From Montifringilla adamsi (lineage: Eukaryota; Chordata; Aves; Passeriformes; Passeridae), in NCBI GenBank assembly GCA_017590115.1, contig JAGGNK010011114.1, positions 3,711,733-3,775,732 of the forward strand: 64,000 bases of DNA, written 5' to 3'. A model generated the notes under the pieces. That model searched no databases. It saw only the letters and a list, made by a program, of their open reading frames with translations, and had not been told where the DNA came from. Below are positions 1 through 13,689 of this stretch, in pieces; position 1 is the stretch's first letter, and every line of letters starts with the position of its first letter. The position numbers were made by a program, and so were the translations under genes.

Positions 1-3000
1 TATGGCTAGTGAACTATCAAAAGTGGTTTGATGGTTCAACACTTCTGGTAAACCGTTGCTGTCACATGGTGTTAGGAATTAGCTAAAATATTCTGTTGCA
101 CAGAATTCCAGCTTTCCTTCAGTCTCAGGCCAATTACTACAGTAGATCAGCAGTTTAAAACATTCATTTAACCACTTTGTTTATATGTTTATATCTAGTG
201 AATATGTATTTATAATAGAAATAAATAAGTAATGTAGGAGCTCACATTTGGGGGACTATGAATACATAACAGCAGTTGGTGTTTTATGCCAGTAGGGCTG
301 GATGAGGATTTTCCAAAAAGTCACCTTCTGCTGTCTTCCCTTCTTCTGTCAGGAGGGTTATTTTTAAAACTTTTGAAATCCATGTCAGAAACAGATACTG
401 TGGCGTTGCTTCGGTGGAGAGCACCAAGTGCATTTTGGGGTTTTCCACATACAGCAGCCAAGGGGAGGGCAGTGATCAGCACCAGTGTTAGCAAGAGTGG
501 ATTTGGCTGGGGTAAAGAAGGATAAAGTTTAAAAAGGTACAGAAAACATGTTGGAGCTAATAGGAAGGGATCTGAGGGAAGAAGATATTTTTGCTTTGGG
601 AGCATGAAGCCTCTAAGCACTCAGGTCTGCAAGGAGAAGCAAGTTTGAGGATAAGGGAGGATGGAGAACTTTGGGGAAGGAAACCTTTGTGAAATGCACA
701 CTTGGGGGTACTGAACAAGTGCCAGGGAACTCAGTGGCAGAAAATGCTGTAGGATTTCAGCTGTGAGGTGAAGGACTGGAGGATTAGTGGGAACAGCCTA
801 ACTGGCATGTCTTACTTGGTTTTGAGGCAAGAACTCAGACAATGCCATAAATTCCTTAAAAAACAACCAAAAAAGGCAACATAAATGTCATAGCGTTACT
901 AAATGTGTCCTGATTTTGACACAAAGTTGCTGTGAGGTTTTTCCCTGCTTTATGCACCAGACATGCTTTTCGGGCATTTCCAGCTCTGCGGAGGTGCAAG
1001 AACAGGAGGTGGTGCTGCTGCAGAATGATTGTGCCAATAAAGTTGAAACTTTTCTCATTCAGCAAAGTTGCCTTGGTAGCAGCACACATGCAGGAGAGGG
1101 CAGGCAATTTGGATTTCCTTGATGATTCTAGTCTGGTTCTTTACACAAAATCAGTTCTTGTTTCCCTTCTGTTGCCTTAGGTTCTTACATAAATCTTCAC
1201 TCTCTTCAGTTCCTTTTGTGTTGTAAAATTCCTCACAAAGATGAGTCTTCTCATCCATGGGCTGTTCCAGACCTCACTAACTGAATCTTCACCCACACAA
1301 TTGGCAAATTTGGTTGTAGGTGTCTTCTTAAGCAGTTTCTATTAACTTTATTTTTGACATCTTTACTATATTTCTCTCCACACCAGGTTCATCTCTTCCT
1401 TTCTACACACAGGCAGCTTTTCTCTCTCCTTTTGAAGACCATGTTCACTCTTTCCTGCTTCACACAACCACAGTGCCTTTCAACTTGATTTGCTGTCTTA
1501 CTCAGTTACCAGTTTTTCTGTTGCCATACGGCACTGAACAGTCTGTTTCCCCATGTTTTCCCTTCTCTCAAAAGAAATTTTCCGTACTAGTCCTGTTTTA
1601 TTACTGATTTTGCAATAGCCATTATAAGATTAGTAAGCAGCTACATTTCTGGCCATAAAAGGATAAAACTCAAACTTTCTATATTTAAATAAAGAAAATG
1701 GAATTTGTTCTCCATTATGCTTTACAATTTGTCAAAACATGAATACATTTATTACTTCAAACAGGGTAACATCTTTCAGGTCCCTGAAGCAGAAACCTAG
1801 ACCTGAAGCATTGAGGTCATTTAATGTGCCCTGTATTGCTCCAAAAGCTCTCTAAGAGTGGAGATTTTATAGCTTTATCCTTACAAGCCACTACAATGTG
1901 GCTTTCTAAAATAATGATGAATAATAACAAAATCCTACATTTTTATTTGCAATAAATATTCCAAGGACTCATAGGTGTTTTTCATCCCTGCATCATTACA
2001 TTGTCAAAATAGCAGCATATGTTTTTTACAGCCTACAAAGCAATACTTCAAAGCATCAAGATGTTATTTTTCAAGATGCAGAAAATAAACCCCTGAAGTT
2101 GCCATTGACTAAATAGCTTGAATCACAAACATAGTGACAGCCTGGTTTCCACACTGATAGGCAATTGTAACTTGCCATTTGTATTTATACATTTATAAAC
2201 AGAAAGCAAGACTCAATTTTGATATTTAGGCAGAATTCTTCACAGTCTTGCTTAAAAAAAAAAAGAAAAAAGTAGTTCAGTTTATACTTCAATGATAAAG
2301 TAAAAAAAACATTTTTGTTGTTATAAATCCTGGTAGGAGCATAAAGTATCTGAAGCCAACTGACTGAAGCATTTGTGTTATTTTAGAATGCTGGGCTGTG
2401 AAAACTGCCTTGAAGTGCAAACCTGGAAGTGGAAATGAATGAAGCTGAAAGGTCCATGTTTGAATGGATGTTTTATACTACTCAGTTTATCAGGATATAG
2501 AAATAAAATTACTTTAACCTTAAGAATAAAATAAATAGCCTTCATGAGATCTACTTATACTCTTTTGATTAGGACAAGAAGCTGCATTCTCTGGGTCAGT
2601 ACAACCTAAACCTAAATTGAACCTAGTGTTCATTGCCTTTGTCTCAATTTTACTGCATTTTCTGCTACGTTAACACTTAGCTGTAAAAGAATGTTCCTGC
2701 CCCTCAGCACGCTTTTCATAAAATGGTGTTGACTAATAAATGCTAATTCCGGATAATGATTTAGTGTCACTTATTGAAAAATCATCACCTTCTGCAGAAT
2801 CAGGTCATCCTTTAATTGCTCTGGCACTGAGCATTAATTATATTTAAAAGTAAGTAAGAAAAGGAAGTAAGTTTGGTTTGAGTCTATCTAGTAGAATATG
2901 TTCTGACTTCTGAAATTTTGACTGAATAATCGATGAACTGACTCCTAGTTGTCCCTCTTTATTTTTATCAGTTTTGATATAAGCTTAATTCCAATTATGC

Positions 3001-6000
3001 TTTATAAAGCATAGAACCTATATAGGAAGGCAAACAATTTTTTAACGATAGGTGATGTAGATGTTCTTTTAGGATGACAAAGATAAAGGCACACACAAGA
3101 TCATTAAGTTGATTCTGATACTGATTTAGATCCATGTCTTCACTAAGCATAAATCAGACTTCCTCTTAAGTACATGAGACTCATCCAGTTCTTTGCTTCT
3201 CCATTTTTGTTCCTGATAATTTAACATTGCTAGGAAGACATTGACTCATTCTGGTATTTCATAATATATTGCAATGTTACAAGTGACAGCTTAGTAGAAT
3301 GAAGTTTGAACACTTCTTGCCAATAATTATGCCGGTGTTTGAATCCAAAATTGAATTCACGAATAAAAACATGGCAACAGGAAACCATCTGTGTCTGTTT
3401 GCTGCTCAACACTTGGATTCACTTGGAGGTTGATTGCTCCCTCACTAAAATAGACAGGTGTTTTTTTTTTTTTTCCTCTAACTATTCTCTGACATGAAAT
3501 GAAGTTAGGCAAATTACACTCAACCTGCATTTTCTTTTGTCATTTCCCACAAGGGAAACTCACTACAGAGTCAGGCATCTGTAGATGGCTGACACAAGAC
3601 TGGAGCTTCTCTTGCACAGTGAATGTGGCCCAGCAAGAGCAGCACCCGCTGCTTTGGGGTTTTCCAAAGCATTTTCTCTCATTTCTGCCTTTCTCTGCCC
3701 TGACGTTCAAATCTCTGCACTCTGCTGTGCTCAGCTGTGCATGCAACTTCAGCTCTCTTTGGAAAACTGGTTTAGTCTTGTAAGGGTTGTTCAGACTTCT
3801 GCTTAATGTAAAAGCACAGCCCTTTCACCATGCCTGAGCACATCTCTTTAAAACTTCTATTTATTTCTGCCCTCTAGGAGACAAAGGTTTATAGGTAATT
3901 TCAGGTGAAGTAATATGTCCTAATGGGTGGAGATTTGATAACAGTGGATTCATCAGATTGTTGTGTAATGGCTGTTTTCTCGTCTTGCTTTTTCCTTTCT
4001 CGCTTATTTGAAGATTTGATGCATCTTCTTTGGACTCCTCTCTATTTACCAGCCTCCCTCACTGTGATGACTGAACAAAAGGAAGGGCAGAACAGTTTAT
4101 ATCATTTGAAATTAAACTGGTGCTCAAGGCAACTTTCTTTTGAATTAACACTGCTTTATCTAAAGACTGTTCCTCAGGAACTTCATTGTACTGAAACAGA
4201 AAAGGAACCCTAAAATCACTGGAAATCAGAAAATGTTAATTGCATGTAAAAGGGAAAACTGAGCTTCATTATTACTTAAATTCTGCTGTGGTTGCACAAC
4301 CCTCAACCAAAACTAAACTAAGAACAAACAAGGAAGTTCCCATATTCTTCTTGAGCACTTCTAGTCAATGACTCTTGTCCATGACTTGAAAGAAACTCTT
4401 AAGATACTGTTGTTATAGTGAGAGGTAACAGGAAATAGTGTGGAAATATATTTATGGATAAACAGGCACCTTCTGGGCTATTAAATCTGAATATTGAGCA
4501 GATGCACCACATGGTAACACTGCAGTAAATGTTCCATTGTTTTTAGGTAACAGCTTTTAAAATCTTTTAAATGTATCCATTACACAGGGAGATGGTGGAA
4601 TTCTTCTAAAGGATGGGGTATTTTCGTGATTATGATGTTAAGTATGAAATCAACTGTCCCATATATTAACTGGGCTACAGAAGAAAGCTGCTGCAAAATA
4701 GAACAGTGCAGGAATAATATACAGAATTTTTTAAAGAATATTTAGCAAACTTTTTGAAACCCATTCACGTGTTGTATTAGAAAAGCAATTTGCTTGAGTT
4801 GTTTCCAATCAGCTTGTTCTGAGCTGCTAAATTCAGACATTTTAGTAGGTTTTTTATTAGATAATTTTGTCAGGACTCTTTATGGCTTTAATCAATATTC
4901 TGAGATTGACATTCAGAGATGTGAATATATTAAAGTTCAGTTTGTAACATCTGTGTTATAGTATTATTAGAATAACATCAACAATTCTATACTCTTGCAT
5001 ATGTAATTTTTTCTCACAGATTTTGTTTCAGCTTTATCAATTTCCATCAGCCTAAAATGTGTTGTGGCATTTGAATTTGATCTTATTTTAAAATAAAAAA
5101 GTTTACAGTCAAAAATTAAATAAGTGAAAATCACAAAGCTCATGTATAACCTGGAGACTAAGAATAAATTTTTGATTAAAGTTAGATGATCTTGTAGTCA
5201 GGTTGTAAAACATTTTACTGCTTTTTGTAATTTATGTGACTGAAGTATTCCATATTAGTAGCAGCATATTTGTTTTGTGCTGAAGAGTCCTGAGAGTTTT
5301 TTTAGTGCTCTAATATTGTTCATGTTAAGCAGATTATATCCATTACATCCATCACTCCTTTTCTAGTTGCATAGCAAGGATTAAACTTCACTTTTTATGT
5401 GCAGGTAATAAATTAAGTGACTTCTGAATGTTCAGAGTTCCTCTTTGCTCTTGCTGAAGTAAATGTGTGATGCCTGCATGTAATTTATTGTCTGTTCTGA
5501 TGGGTTTGCAAACTGGAGATCAGCTAAAATATAATAAACATGTCCATCTGCATTTTAAAGGCTGTTACTAAATGGAAGAAAAATCAGGAGCAAGCTTGAT
5601 TTCTGGCACGCTCTTTGAGGCTGTTTTGCATAGCATATGGAATTAAAGAAAGCAGTGTATATTACTGTGAGGACTGAAGGCAACAGGGTTCATCTTAAGA
5701 AGCAACAATGTATTATGATTGTTTATGGTCTTTCTTACCTTGATTTAAGAGACTCCTTTTCCTGTTCTATCAAGAAGTAATTACAGTTGTTAAATCCCTG
5801 AGTGACCACTGTGTTTTATGAAGAGGTTATTGCTCCTGAGGGCAGAGGTCAAATTTCACCACGTGTGAAGGATCCATTTAAACCTCAGGGATTCTTAGAA
5901 GAGATGAAAATTTCTTGTCTTTTCCAAGGCCTCTCACAGGTGGTCCCCTCCCCTGATATTCAACAGACAGCTTTAGGGAGGCTTCCCTCACACCTAAACC

Positions 6001-9000
6001 ACAACAACTTCTAAAATTCACAGTAGTTTTCTGAAAAACCAGATTTGTGTGAATGCTTGCAGTAAGTTCAGTGCCTGCCCACCAGTTAGGTAAAAAGATT
6101 TTTAGAAAGCTTTAAAAAAACAGTCAACTTTAACAAACAGTCAGATGGAAAAAAGAGTAACTTTAATCAACAAGGTCTTCATCAAACTAAAGCTGACACT
6201 GTGAAAATCAATACTGAGAATTTTAAGAAAGCGAGGGAGAGTTATTTATCCAGTAAATGCTACTATTAGTGTTTTTCAGACTACAAGTGACTAATGAAAA
6301 GATGTCATTAAATAAAAAACCCAATATTTGGAAGGGTCTGTTAAGAAAAAAGTAGTGAATTTGTTTGCAGGGAGAAACCTAAGTATTAAATTTCTTCCAT
6401 TTTTTTCCCAGTGGATGACTGTTTTGGCTGTTCTGGAAACTGTGACAGTTCTTAGCACTTTTTTTTTCTGTGAGAAAGAAAAATCTTTATTACCCATTCA
6501 TTTTGAAAAAAAAATAGTGGAAAATGGTCTTTATCTATAGTAATACTTTACTTGCTTGATTTTCATATTACAGTGCATGTCTTTTCTTACTTGGTGGGTC
6601 ACATTTCACTTAATAGGAAAAGAGGTGTTGCCCTTCTGACTCAGACAACTTCCAGCACTCCAGCCTCCTTTCTTTGATAAAGCCAATACCAAACGCTTCA
6701 GAGGGGAGTTAAGGTTCTCCACACATGTGGTATCATCTGCCAGAGAGCAGCTGCTATCTGGATGCCTAATAAGTTGCTGTGAGCTTTGTGAACATGAAAT
6801 TGTATAGCTCAATATTTTTCTTATAAATTATTTTGAAAATTCTTGATATAAATATATAATTTTCTTAAAGTGTGACTAATATACTTCTTTTGGCTCTTAC
6901 AGCAGCAAGTATCATCTACAAGCCACATAATTTTTGGCAAGAAGGCATCTCACTTTTTATATTCACTTCATGTCCAGTATCCACTGACTGTGACTGGGTT
7001 ACAAAATAGAAAGAAATTAAATCTCCAAGATCTCTCACCCTTTAGTGTTCCTTACCTCATTAATTTTTATCATACCTTTACTGTGGTTTTCTGTGTTGCC
7101 TTGAACACTGCACAAAATTTTGATGGAGTAACTAGTGCAGATGACTGTGGCATGTATCAAATAGATTAAAGGTTGTCTAACCTGTGCAAGATGCACTTGT
7201 GTTTGGGGAATCAAAGTTGAAGTCTTATAAAGAGGAGGAAAAGGATCCTTTTCTTGTCAGGAAAAGGACGCAAAGTAGAGTTTCCAAGCAGCTCAGAGAC
7301 TTGTCACGAATGTGGGGCTGCAGTAAATAGGATGTGTTTGAGCAACAGCCAGTATGGGGTCAGGTATCCCCTGGAAAGGGTTGGAGGCTCTAAATAAATG
7401 TTTGCAGAGGCTCTCAGGGAGCAAAGACTGACTCTGATAAGCTTATTCTGTGGCATTAATGAGGAGTTCCTTTGATTCCAGTTTTAAGTCCAAGTTCCAG
7501 TAAAGAACGTCGTGTCTATTTGTAATTCATCCAAGACTTAAAGCATTTGCTTTTTGCACTTTTGGCCATTTTGTTGCGTATTTTGGTAAAGAGCAGCAGA
7601 AAATCCCATTGTTATTTTATATCTACACAAATGTATATTCTTTCCTTTCAGTGCACTGTGGGTATAAAAACTCCTACAGCAGTGATTAACTGCAAAAAAG
7701 CCAAATATGGATTAGCAGGTGGTTCAGTTTTAGAAGGTAATCACTTGCTTTAAATTAAATATCCCAGAGTATTCAGAATTTCAGTTTTCAAATTGAAATA
7801 ATTTCTGAAAATGTTGTTGCTGGTTTTGTAATTTCACAGTGCACATCATTGTGAGAAGTTAGTCTATAGCATGCAGAAATAAAAGTAGCAAATCTGTAGG
7901 AAGCAGGCAGTTGGCATATGGGTTTTATACAATTTCTGGGGTGTAGAAATTTGCATCAGAATAAAATTGCCAAAAACACACCAGTCTAATTTTTGAAGTT
8001 ACTTTGATGTGCGTATATATATCTTTCCAAGAATCTTCAGGAAGCAGTTCTTGAGTAGCCAGATTTTCAGAGGAGCAGATTGATGCTTGACACCATTTTC
8101 AGGAGGAGCTGAACTTTCTCTGAAACCTGTAGGTTTATATTTTCAGTGCATACTGCTTGTGCATTTTCCCTGCTCAGAATTTTCAGGGCTAATTATTACA
8201 GCAGCCTGCTCTTTCTTCCCATCTGTGTGTTTACCTCTGAGCAGCTGAAAAGATCAGGACTGTGCAGGCACACTCCTGGGCTGATTATTTACCAAAAAAC
8301 ATGTATCTGTTACAAGGAGCAAATCCCATTATTGAGATAATTACAAGATGATTATGAAACACTTTGGAGATATTGTAGTTTAGAGGACAAGGTCATTTGG
8401 CTGAAGCCACCTGCAGAAAGGAGACTGAAGCCAGTTGCCCTGGAGCTCAGGGCTGGACATACTGGCTGGAAGATTTTGTAGCAAGAGGCAGGTCACAGAA
8501 AAATGCTTTTCCTCGTAACATCCTTTAAGAATACACAGACACCAATAAGGATTTGTCTCTTTAACAAATGAGTGGGAATAAACGTGCCATGAACCTGATA
8601 ATTTTTAATCAAGACTTGAATCAGAGGAAAAGAAGTCTTCAGAAAATCTCTTCCAAACACATTTTTAACATCACCAGGCTTCTCTGCATTTTTGTAAGCC
8701 ATGGGTTGTGATGGTGAAATTTTCAGCCATACCGAAGTATCAACACAGAGCCTATACTAGCATGAACTTTAAAATGAGTCTCAGCCCCATGTATTTGGGG
8801 GGTGGGGAAGCCAACTGTAAATATACTTTCCTATTGCTTGGTTTTCTTCAGCATTGACTACATTAACTCCTGCAAACAACAAAGCAGGTACAGGGCTTGT
8901 TACAGCTATAGTGTTGTCACAACTGCTCTTTTAAATGAGTAAAAGTGAGAAAATTGTTTTCTAAAAACATTAAGATGTCTATCTTAAGCATTCTTTTGCT

Positions 9001-10329
9001 TCCAAAACTTACACTAAACCCAAAATTTTCTTTTTGAAGTCTACGTCTAACACATATTCATGTTCCCTGCTTCTTTTGTCTGGATTGTGTAGCCAAAGAG
9101 TTGACTTAGGGGACTAAGCCAAAGCTAATAGAAAATCAGTGGAAGGGCTCCCTTTGTCTTCAGTAGGCTTGAGATCAGTCCTGTGTTGTAAACCTGCTGC
9201 TTACAGCCCCATTGCTAATTTTGGGCAAGTTTCATAGCTGGAGGAAGGCCTTACATTCACTGCACACTCTGACTGTGGAAATTCCTGCAGCTCCATGGGC
9301 TGTGCCAGACACAGCTCAAGGGGGACAGAGCTTCCCTGTGGAGCAGAATATCCCTGTGGCTCACTGGATTCTTCAGGTGTCTGAAGATATTGCTGGACTT
9401 AAATCTTCAAACAGCCTGGAGATCTTTTCCCATTCCTTTCTGGCCGTGTTTGGGAATGTGTTGATGTGAATTTGTGTTCAATGCATTTGAAATTAGTTTG
9501 GTTTTGCACATTGCATTGCTGGATAATTGCGACTCTCGGTTACAGTTTCATGGGGAGTGAATGTATGGGGTACAGCAAATTTTCCCCTTTAATATGTACA
9601 GAGGAGACCAATAAACCCTTTGGATGCGTTGTTAGGTTTGTATAACTAGAAATGTTATGTGTTCAAAATGTTCTGGATACTTAGGTTTATTACTTTGGCA
9701 GTCACAGTTTGCTCAATGAAATTTCAGAGAGTATGTAAAATCAGTGAGAAATCTTCCATTTATGTTGGCTTTCCTATTGATGAGCATAAGTTGTTACAAG
9801 TAATTTTTTTTTTCTTGCTGGCTCTGGCATTTGATTTCATCTCAGAATGAGACAAAATCTGGCTATATTTTATTAAAAAAACTTGAATTTTTTTTTTGCT
9901 TACTGAATCTAATCTTTAAGTATGTGCATTTTTTATCACAATGCAGGTTCCTATTAATAATGCATTAAGCATATTTATTATTGAATTTAAATTTATATCA
10001 ATATATGGGAGAAAACTTTTATGTTTAACAATAAAGATGTCTAGTTAATTGGAGTTTAATTTATAGCAAGCAAAAAGATCCTCTGAGGCTCATTATCTGC
10101 CCTTACAGATATACAGAAGGCAAACTCTGACAGATTACATTGCCACTAATAGTCAGTTATTCTTCTTGCAATCATAACTACAAGCAGGATAAAGAATTTT
10201 TTTTTTTGATCCTATTAAGTCACGTTTCACCAGATCATAGTGCTGTTGCTATTTTAAGTGTATTCCTCACTGATTTCTATGTATACCTTGGGGGAAGCTG
10301 ATTCTAGTGGAAAGCAAAATCATGAGAGC

Positions 10330-11480
10330 AAAATGCCCCTCTGGCTGTTCAGGTTCCTGATGTCACCAAGACCTGCTGTCCCCTCTGTCTCAGCTCTACT
10401 CTGTCCTCTCTCCACCTCCTCTGGGAGTAAGGGAGAGCAGTGGGGAATGCTTGGATCTCTTGGATATTCTGCTGAAATGGAAATAAGTGGCTCAGTGCTT
10501 TCCATCAGTTTGCTGCAACTAAAATAGGAGGGTCTGGATTTCTGAGCAGCATCCTAATGTTTGTGGATGAGGAGGTACACATGTAGATAACATTCCTTAT
10601 TGCCTTCCCACCTGCTCTGCTGATTGGATCTCTTTGGCACCTGCCACCATCCTGCCCTTCCAGCTGAGACCTTGTCTCTCTTCATTCCCAAACCCTGTCT
10701 CCATCCAGGAGGTCCCAGTGCCCATCTCCCATCTCAGGTTTTGTTGGTTGGGTTCAGATCCCTCTTTGCACACTCCAGCAGTTCTCCTCTGTCCCCATCA
10801 GAGTTCCCTTCCCTCCATAGTTCTTATTGCTTTCTTTGGAAAACAAGCAAATTGCAAAACAAAATACAAATAAAGGAAAGGCATTCTGGGTTTCTTGTTT
10901 GTTTTTGCCCTGTTTCTGCATTCCTTTTCCACTGGCTCCCAGCCATGGACACATTGTTATTCAGCCACATTCTCCTCCACTTTCCTGATTTGTTTTTTGT
11001 TGTTGTCCTTTGGGCCCTAACTGTGCCCTCTCTACTTCAGCTGCACAATGGATCTGAGTCCACCCAGCTCCACAAATATCCTGGGTGGGATTTTCTGACT
11101 CTCTGCTCTTATTTCACATATCTGGCACAGCTGTAGCCGGGTGCAGCCAGTACAAGGAGGATCCAGCTTCAGGGTTCAACCCCTGGCCTGGCTCTTATTG
11201 ATGCCTTCCCTGGGGATGATACCTGTGGTGACTTGTGCACAGGAACCGTGTAGGTCAGAAAAATTCAAATTGCACTTCACAGTGCCCTTATTCCAGTCCA
11301 GCTGTGTGTCTGCCTAAAGCCATGGCCTGTCTCATCAGCCACATGCTCCTGTCCCGGCTTCACAGCCACCTGCAGTGGTAATTTGGCAACCACACAGCAA
11401 AAAAGGTCAGCCCTGCCAGTGGCTGACATAAAATGAACCTGTCAAACCTGGAGTTTTTCTCTTAACTCTTCAGGCTGATC
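10330..11480. other. Relatively GC-rich intronic stretch of unknown origin
   Basis: This stretch is visibly richer in C and in CCC, CTG and CAG words than the flanking AT-rich intron. It carries the longest open frame of the window (10624-11136, + strand, 170 codons). The predicted peptide is rich in Leu, Phe, Ser and Pro, as expected when pyrimidine-rich DNA is read by chance, and I recognise no domain. One copy of an 83-bp dispersed repeat lies inside (10819-10901). It may be an old LTR or other transposon remnant, or simply a local composition shift. I cannot tell which by eye. Confidence 0.3.
10819..10901 (+). repeat. Dispersed direct repeat, copy 1 (83 bp)
   Basis: This segment matches 13608-13689 in the same orientation with scattered substitutions and small indels. 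The shared core includes CTTTCTTTGGAAAACAA, then a TACAAATAAA block, then CTTGTTTG. Similarity stops sharply on the left. On the right both copies run into T-rich sequence. It does not match a repeat family I recognise. Confidence 0.7.
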
Positions 11481-12693
11481 CAACTCACTGTGCACTCATA
11501 ATCAAATCTTACACAAGGAAGGAGGCTGCTCCAAGTGGCCAGCTTAGGAAAGGAAAGAAACACAAGGACTTTGCTTTTTTGGGAGCATCCGCCTTGCAAA
11601 CCCTATCTGCAGGCATTTGGAGTAGCTGCAAATGCCCTGAGTAGGATTGTTCTACACACGCTGCAACACCTTTTTCTTCCAGAAAATACAGAATTTTCTA
11701 GCACTTTGCTTGTGCCATTAGACTCATTTGGCAAGAAAAAATTCCAAACAACAGCTTGTGTTTTCAGGCTTTTTTTTTTTCCCTTTTCTGCTTTCCAGTG
11801 TTTTAGAAATTATTTGGTGTCTCATCAAAGTGAGCAATCCTTTCTCCTGTCTATTTCTGTCTGGGAAGAACCAGGATCCTTTGTTCAAGATGTATTACAA
11901 CACATGCTTAAGTCTTCCTGTTTCTTCTCCACTTTTCCAATTTTTTTTTTCTCATCATAAATTAAGTCAGCAAAATAAATTCTTGCAATTTTTCATTTTG
12001 TGAACTTTTTTTCTCATTCATTAGTTCAGAGCCTTGGGCATGAAGATTGTACTCAGAAGGAAACAAATTATCTTCTCTGTAATTGCTTTGCACACACGCA
12101 AACACACACAAAATGCTGAAGGGTGTTAAGGGCAGGATTTTATCTAGGTAATCATAACCTGAAATTGATGCCATGACATGGAAAAGAGACAGATAAGGAG
12201 AAATGAAATTAGTACTTATTCAGGGCAGCTCATCCTTATCATCATTTTGCACACTTCATTATGAGCGATAGATCTGAAAAATGCTTTTCAAACGACATTT
12301 TCTAATGTTCTAAAATACATTTTATCATCAGTTCCTCTTCTGTCTTGTACAGGAGGATAAATGAAAGAAGTGGTTCTGCCAGGTGGGTTTTTTTTTTCCC
12401 CTCCCCCCATGGGAATAAGAAAAAATGCACACTTCAGAATCTAAATTTGCTGATGAATGTAGTAGAGTCCTCTCAGCTTTATGATGCTGCAGCTCTGTAA
12501 TGGATAGCACTGAGCATCCAAGAACATATATTTACTTTACTTAAGTGGATTTTCAAGGATGAGCAAAAAAGTTTGGCTACTGAATGATTTTCTGCTAGCA
12601 CGTGTAATGCAGGGAAAGGCAAAAGACTAAAGTGAGATCTTTAATTATTTAGGCAGCTGCAAATTTTCAGCCATCTATACTGGTGTGATTACT

Positions 12694-12836
12694 GAGATCC
12701 CAGAATTGTAGGACATTTTGGGCTGGAAGGGACCATAAAGATCATCCTGTTCCCTTGGACAGTGATACCTTTTACCAGATCAGGTTGCTCAGATCTCCAC
12801 CCAGGCTGGCCTTGAACACCTCCAGAGATGCCCAGG
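12694..12836 (-). mobile_element. CR1 LINE fragment, 3' end
   Basis: The + strand shows the typical reverse complement of an avian CR1 3' end: a degenerate CAGAATTGTAGG start, then GGCTGGAAGGGACC, then AAAGATCATC. These are followed by CCAGATCAGGTTGCTCAGA and GGCCTTGAACACCTCCAGAG. The element therefore lies on the - strand with its 3' end at the low coordinate, and is truncated at about 12836, where similarity fades. The ordered match to the CR1 tail is strong. Divergence in the octamer repeat at the very end suggests an old insertion. It is antisense to the Eph gene. Confidence 0.85.
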
Positions 12837-13316
12837 AGTGGCAGTTTTTGGATGAGGGCTCAGTGGTTTGGCAGCCCAGGGCAGAGCCAGCTGTGTGGAG
12901 AGTTGGAGACAGAGAGCACTGTGGGCTCTACCTGTATTAGAATGGAGTTTGAAAATACAATGCTGCTCTCAGGGAAAACAGATTTTTGGGGTTTTTTTAC
13001 TATTAGGATCAGAGGCACGTGCAGACACTGCAGTAAATTATTCTGGCCCTTAAACAGCAGCCATGAGCCTATAGCCAGTAATTATTTGGCTCCTGAGTGC
13101 TGGGTATTTCTGATCCTGGAACAGCCATTTATCAGGGGGATGAATTGAGTGGCCAGTTCTTCTTTCTAATCTAGCAGAGTGAGATTCATCATACCTGACT
13201 TTAGATGTCTGCATCTGAACCAGCAGCTGAGCCTTCCTAGTCAGTAGAAAACTTTGGTGATTTTGGTGCAAGGGCAGTATGTTGTATTTTAGAGATTTTC
13301 ATTATACTTTTATACA

Positions 13317-13333
13317 AATATATATATATATAT
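13317..13333. repeat. (AT)n microsatellite, short
   Basis: Alternating A and T for about 17 bases within a longer AT-rich stretch. No gene is associated with it. Confidence 0.8.
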
Positions 13334-13546
13334 TATTTTCTATATTATTTGGCTTACCTTAATTAGTTTAGACTAAGCAGAGCAGATATTTTGCCCATGA
13401 CTTTTTTCTAATCCTTTATAAGGACTGAAGTAATTAGCATTATTGGAAAACATGCAAAATTACCAATTCTGTATGTGGGTCACTGCCAGTTCTCAGCCTG
13501 TGTTTCCTCATTCTTTGAGAACAGAATTTAAGCTTCTGTAGCATCC

Positions 13547-13570
13547 TCAGGTGTCAAGTCAGGTGTCAAG
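13547..13570. repeat. 12-bp exact tandem duplication
   Basis: The word TCAGGTGTCAAG occurs twice, back to back, with no mismatch. This looks like a recent local replication-slippage event. Confidence 0.85.
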
Positions 13571-13607
13571 ACTTACTCTTGGCAAGCCTGGATTCAATTT
13601 AATGAAC

Positions 13608-13689
13608 AGTTCTTATGGCTTTCTTTGGAAAACAAACAGATTGAAAAACAAATACAAATAAAGCAAAGGTATTCTGAGTTCCTTGTTTG
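13608..13689 (+). repeat. Dispersed direct repeat, copy 2 (82 bp)
   Basis: Second copy of the repeat seen at 10819-10901, same orientation, about 2.8 kb downstream. It shares CTTTCTTTGGAAAACAA, TACAAATAAA and CTTGTTTG, with about a dozen differences. It is followed by a T-rich tract from about 13692. Family unknown. The flanking sequence is not shared, so it is not part of a larger segmental duplication that I can see. Confidence 0.7.

Noticed and set aside
10624..11136. Longest open frame of the window, 170 codons on +
   Set aside because: The peptide is low in charged residues and rich in Leu, Ser, Phe and Pro, consistent with chance translation of pyrimidine-rich DNA. No domain, no homologue I recognise, and no splice context.
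11535..11960. 141-codon open frame on +
   Set aside because: Rich in Phe and Leu from T-rich DNA (TTT/CTT runs). Likely chance.
12828..13148. 106-codon open frame next to the CR1 fragment
   Set aside because: Begins at the edge of the antisense CR1 3' end and continues into unique intron. No protein similarity recognised.
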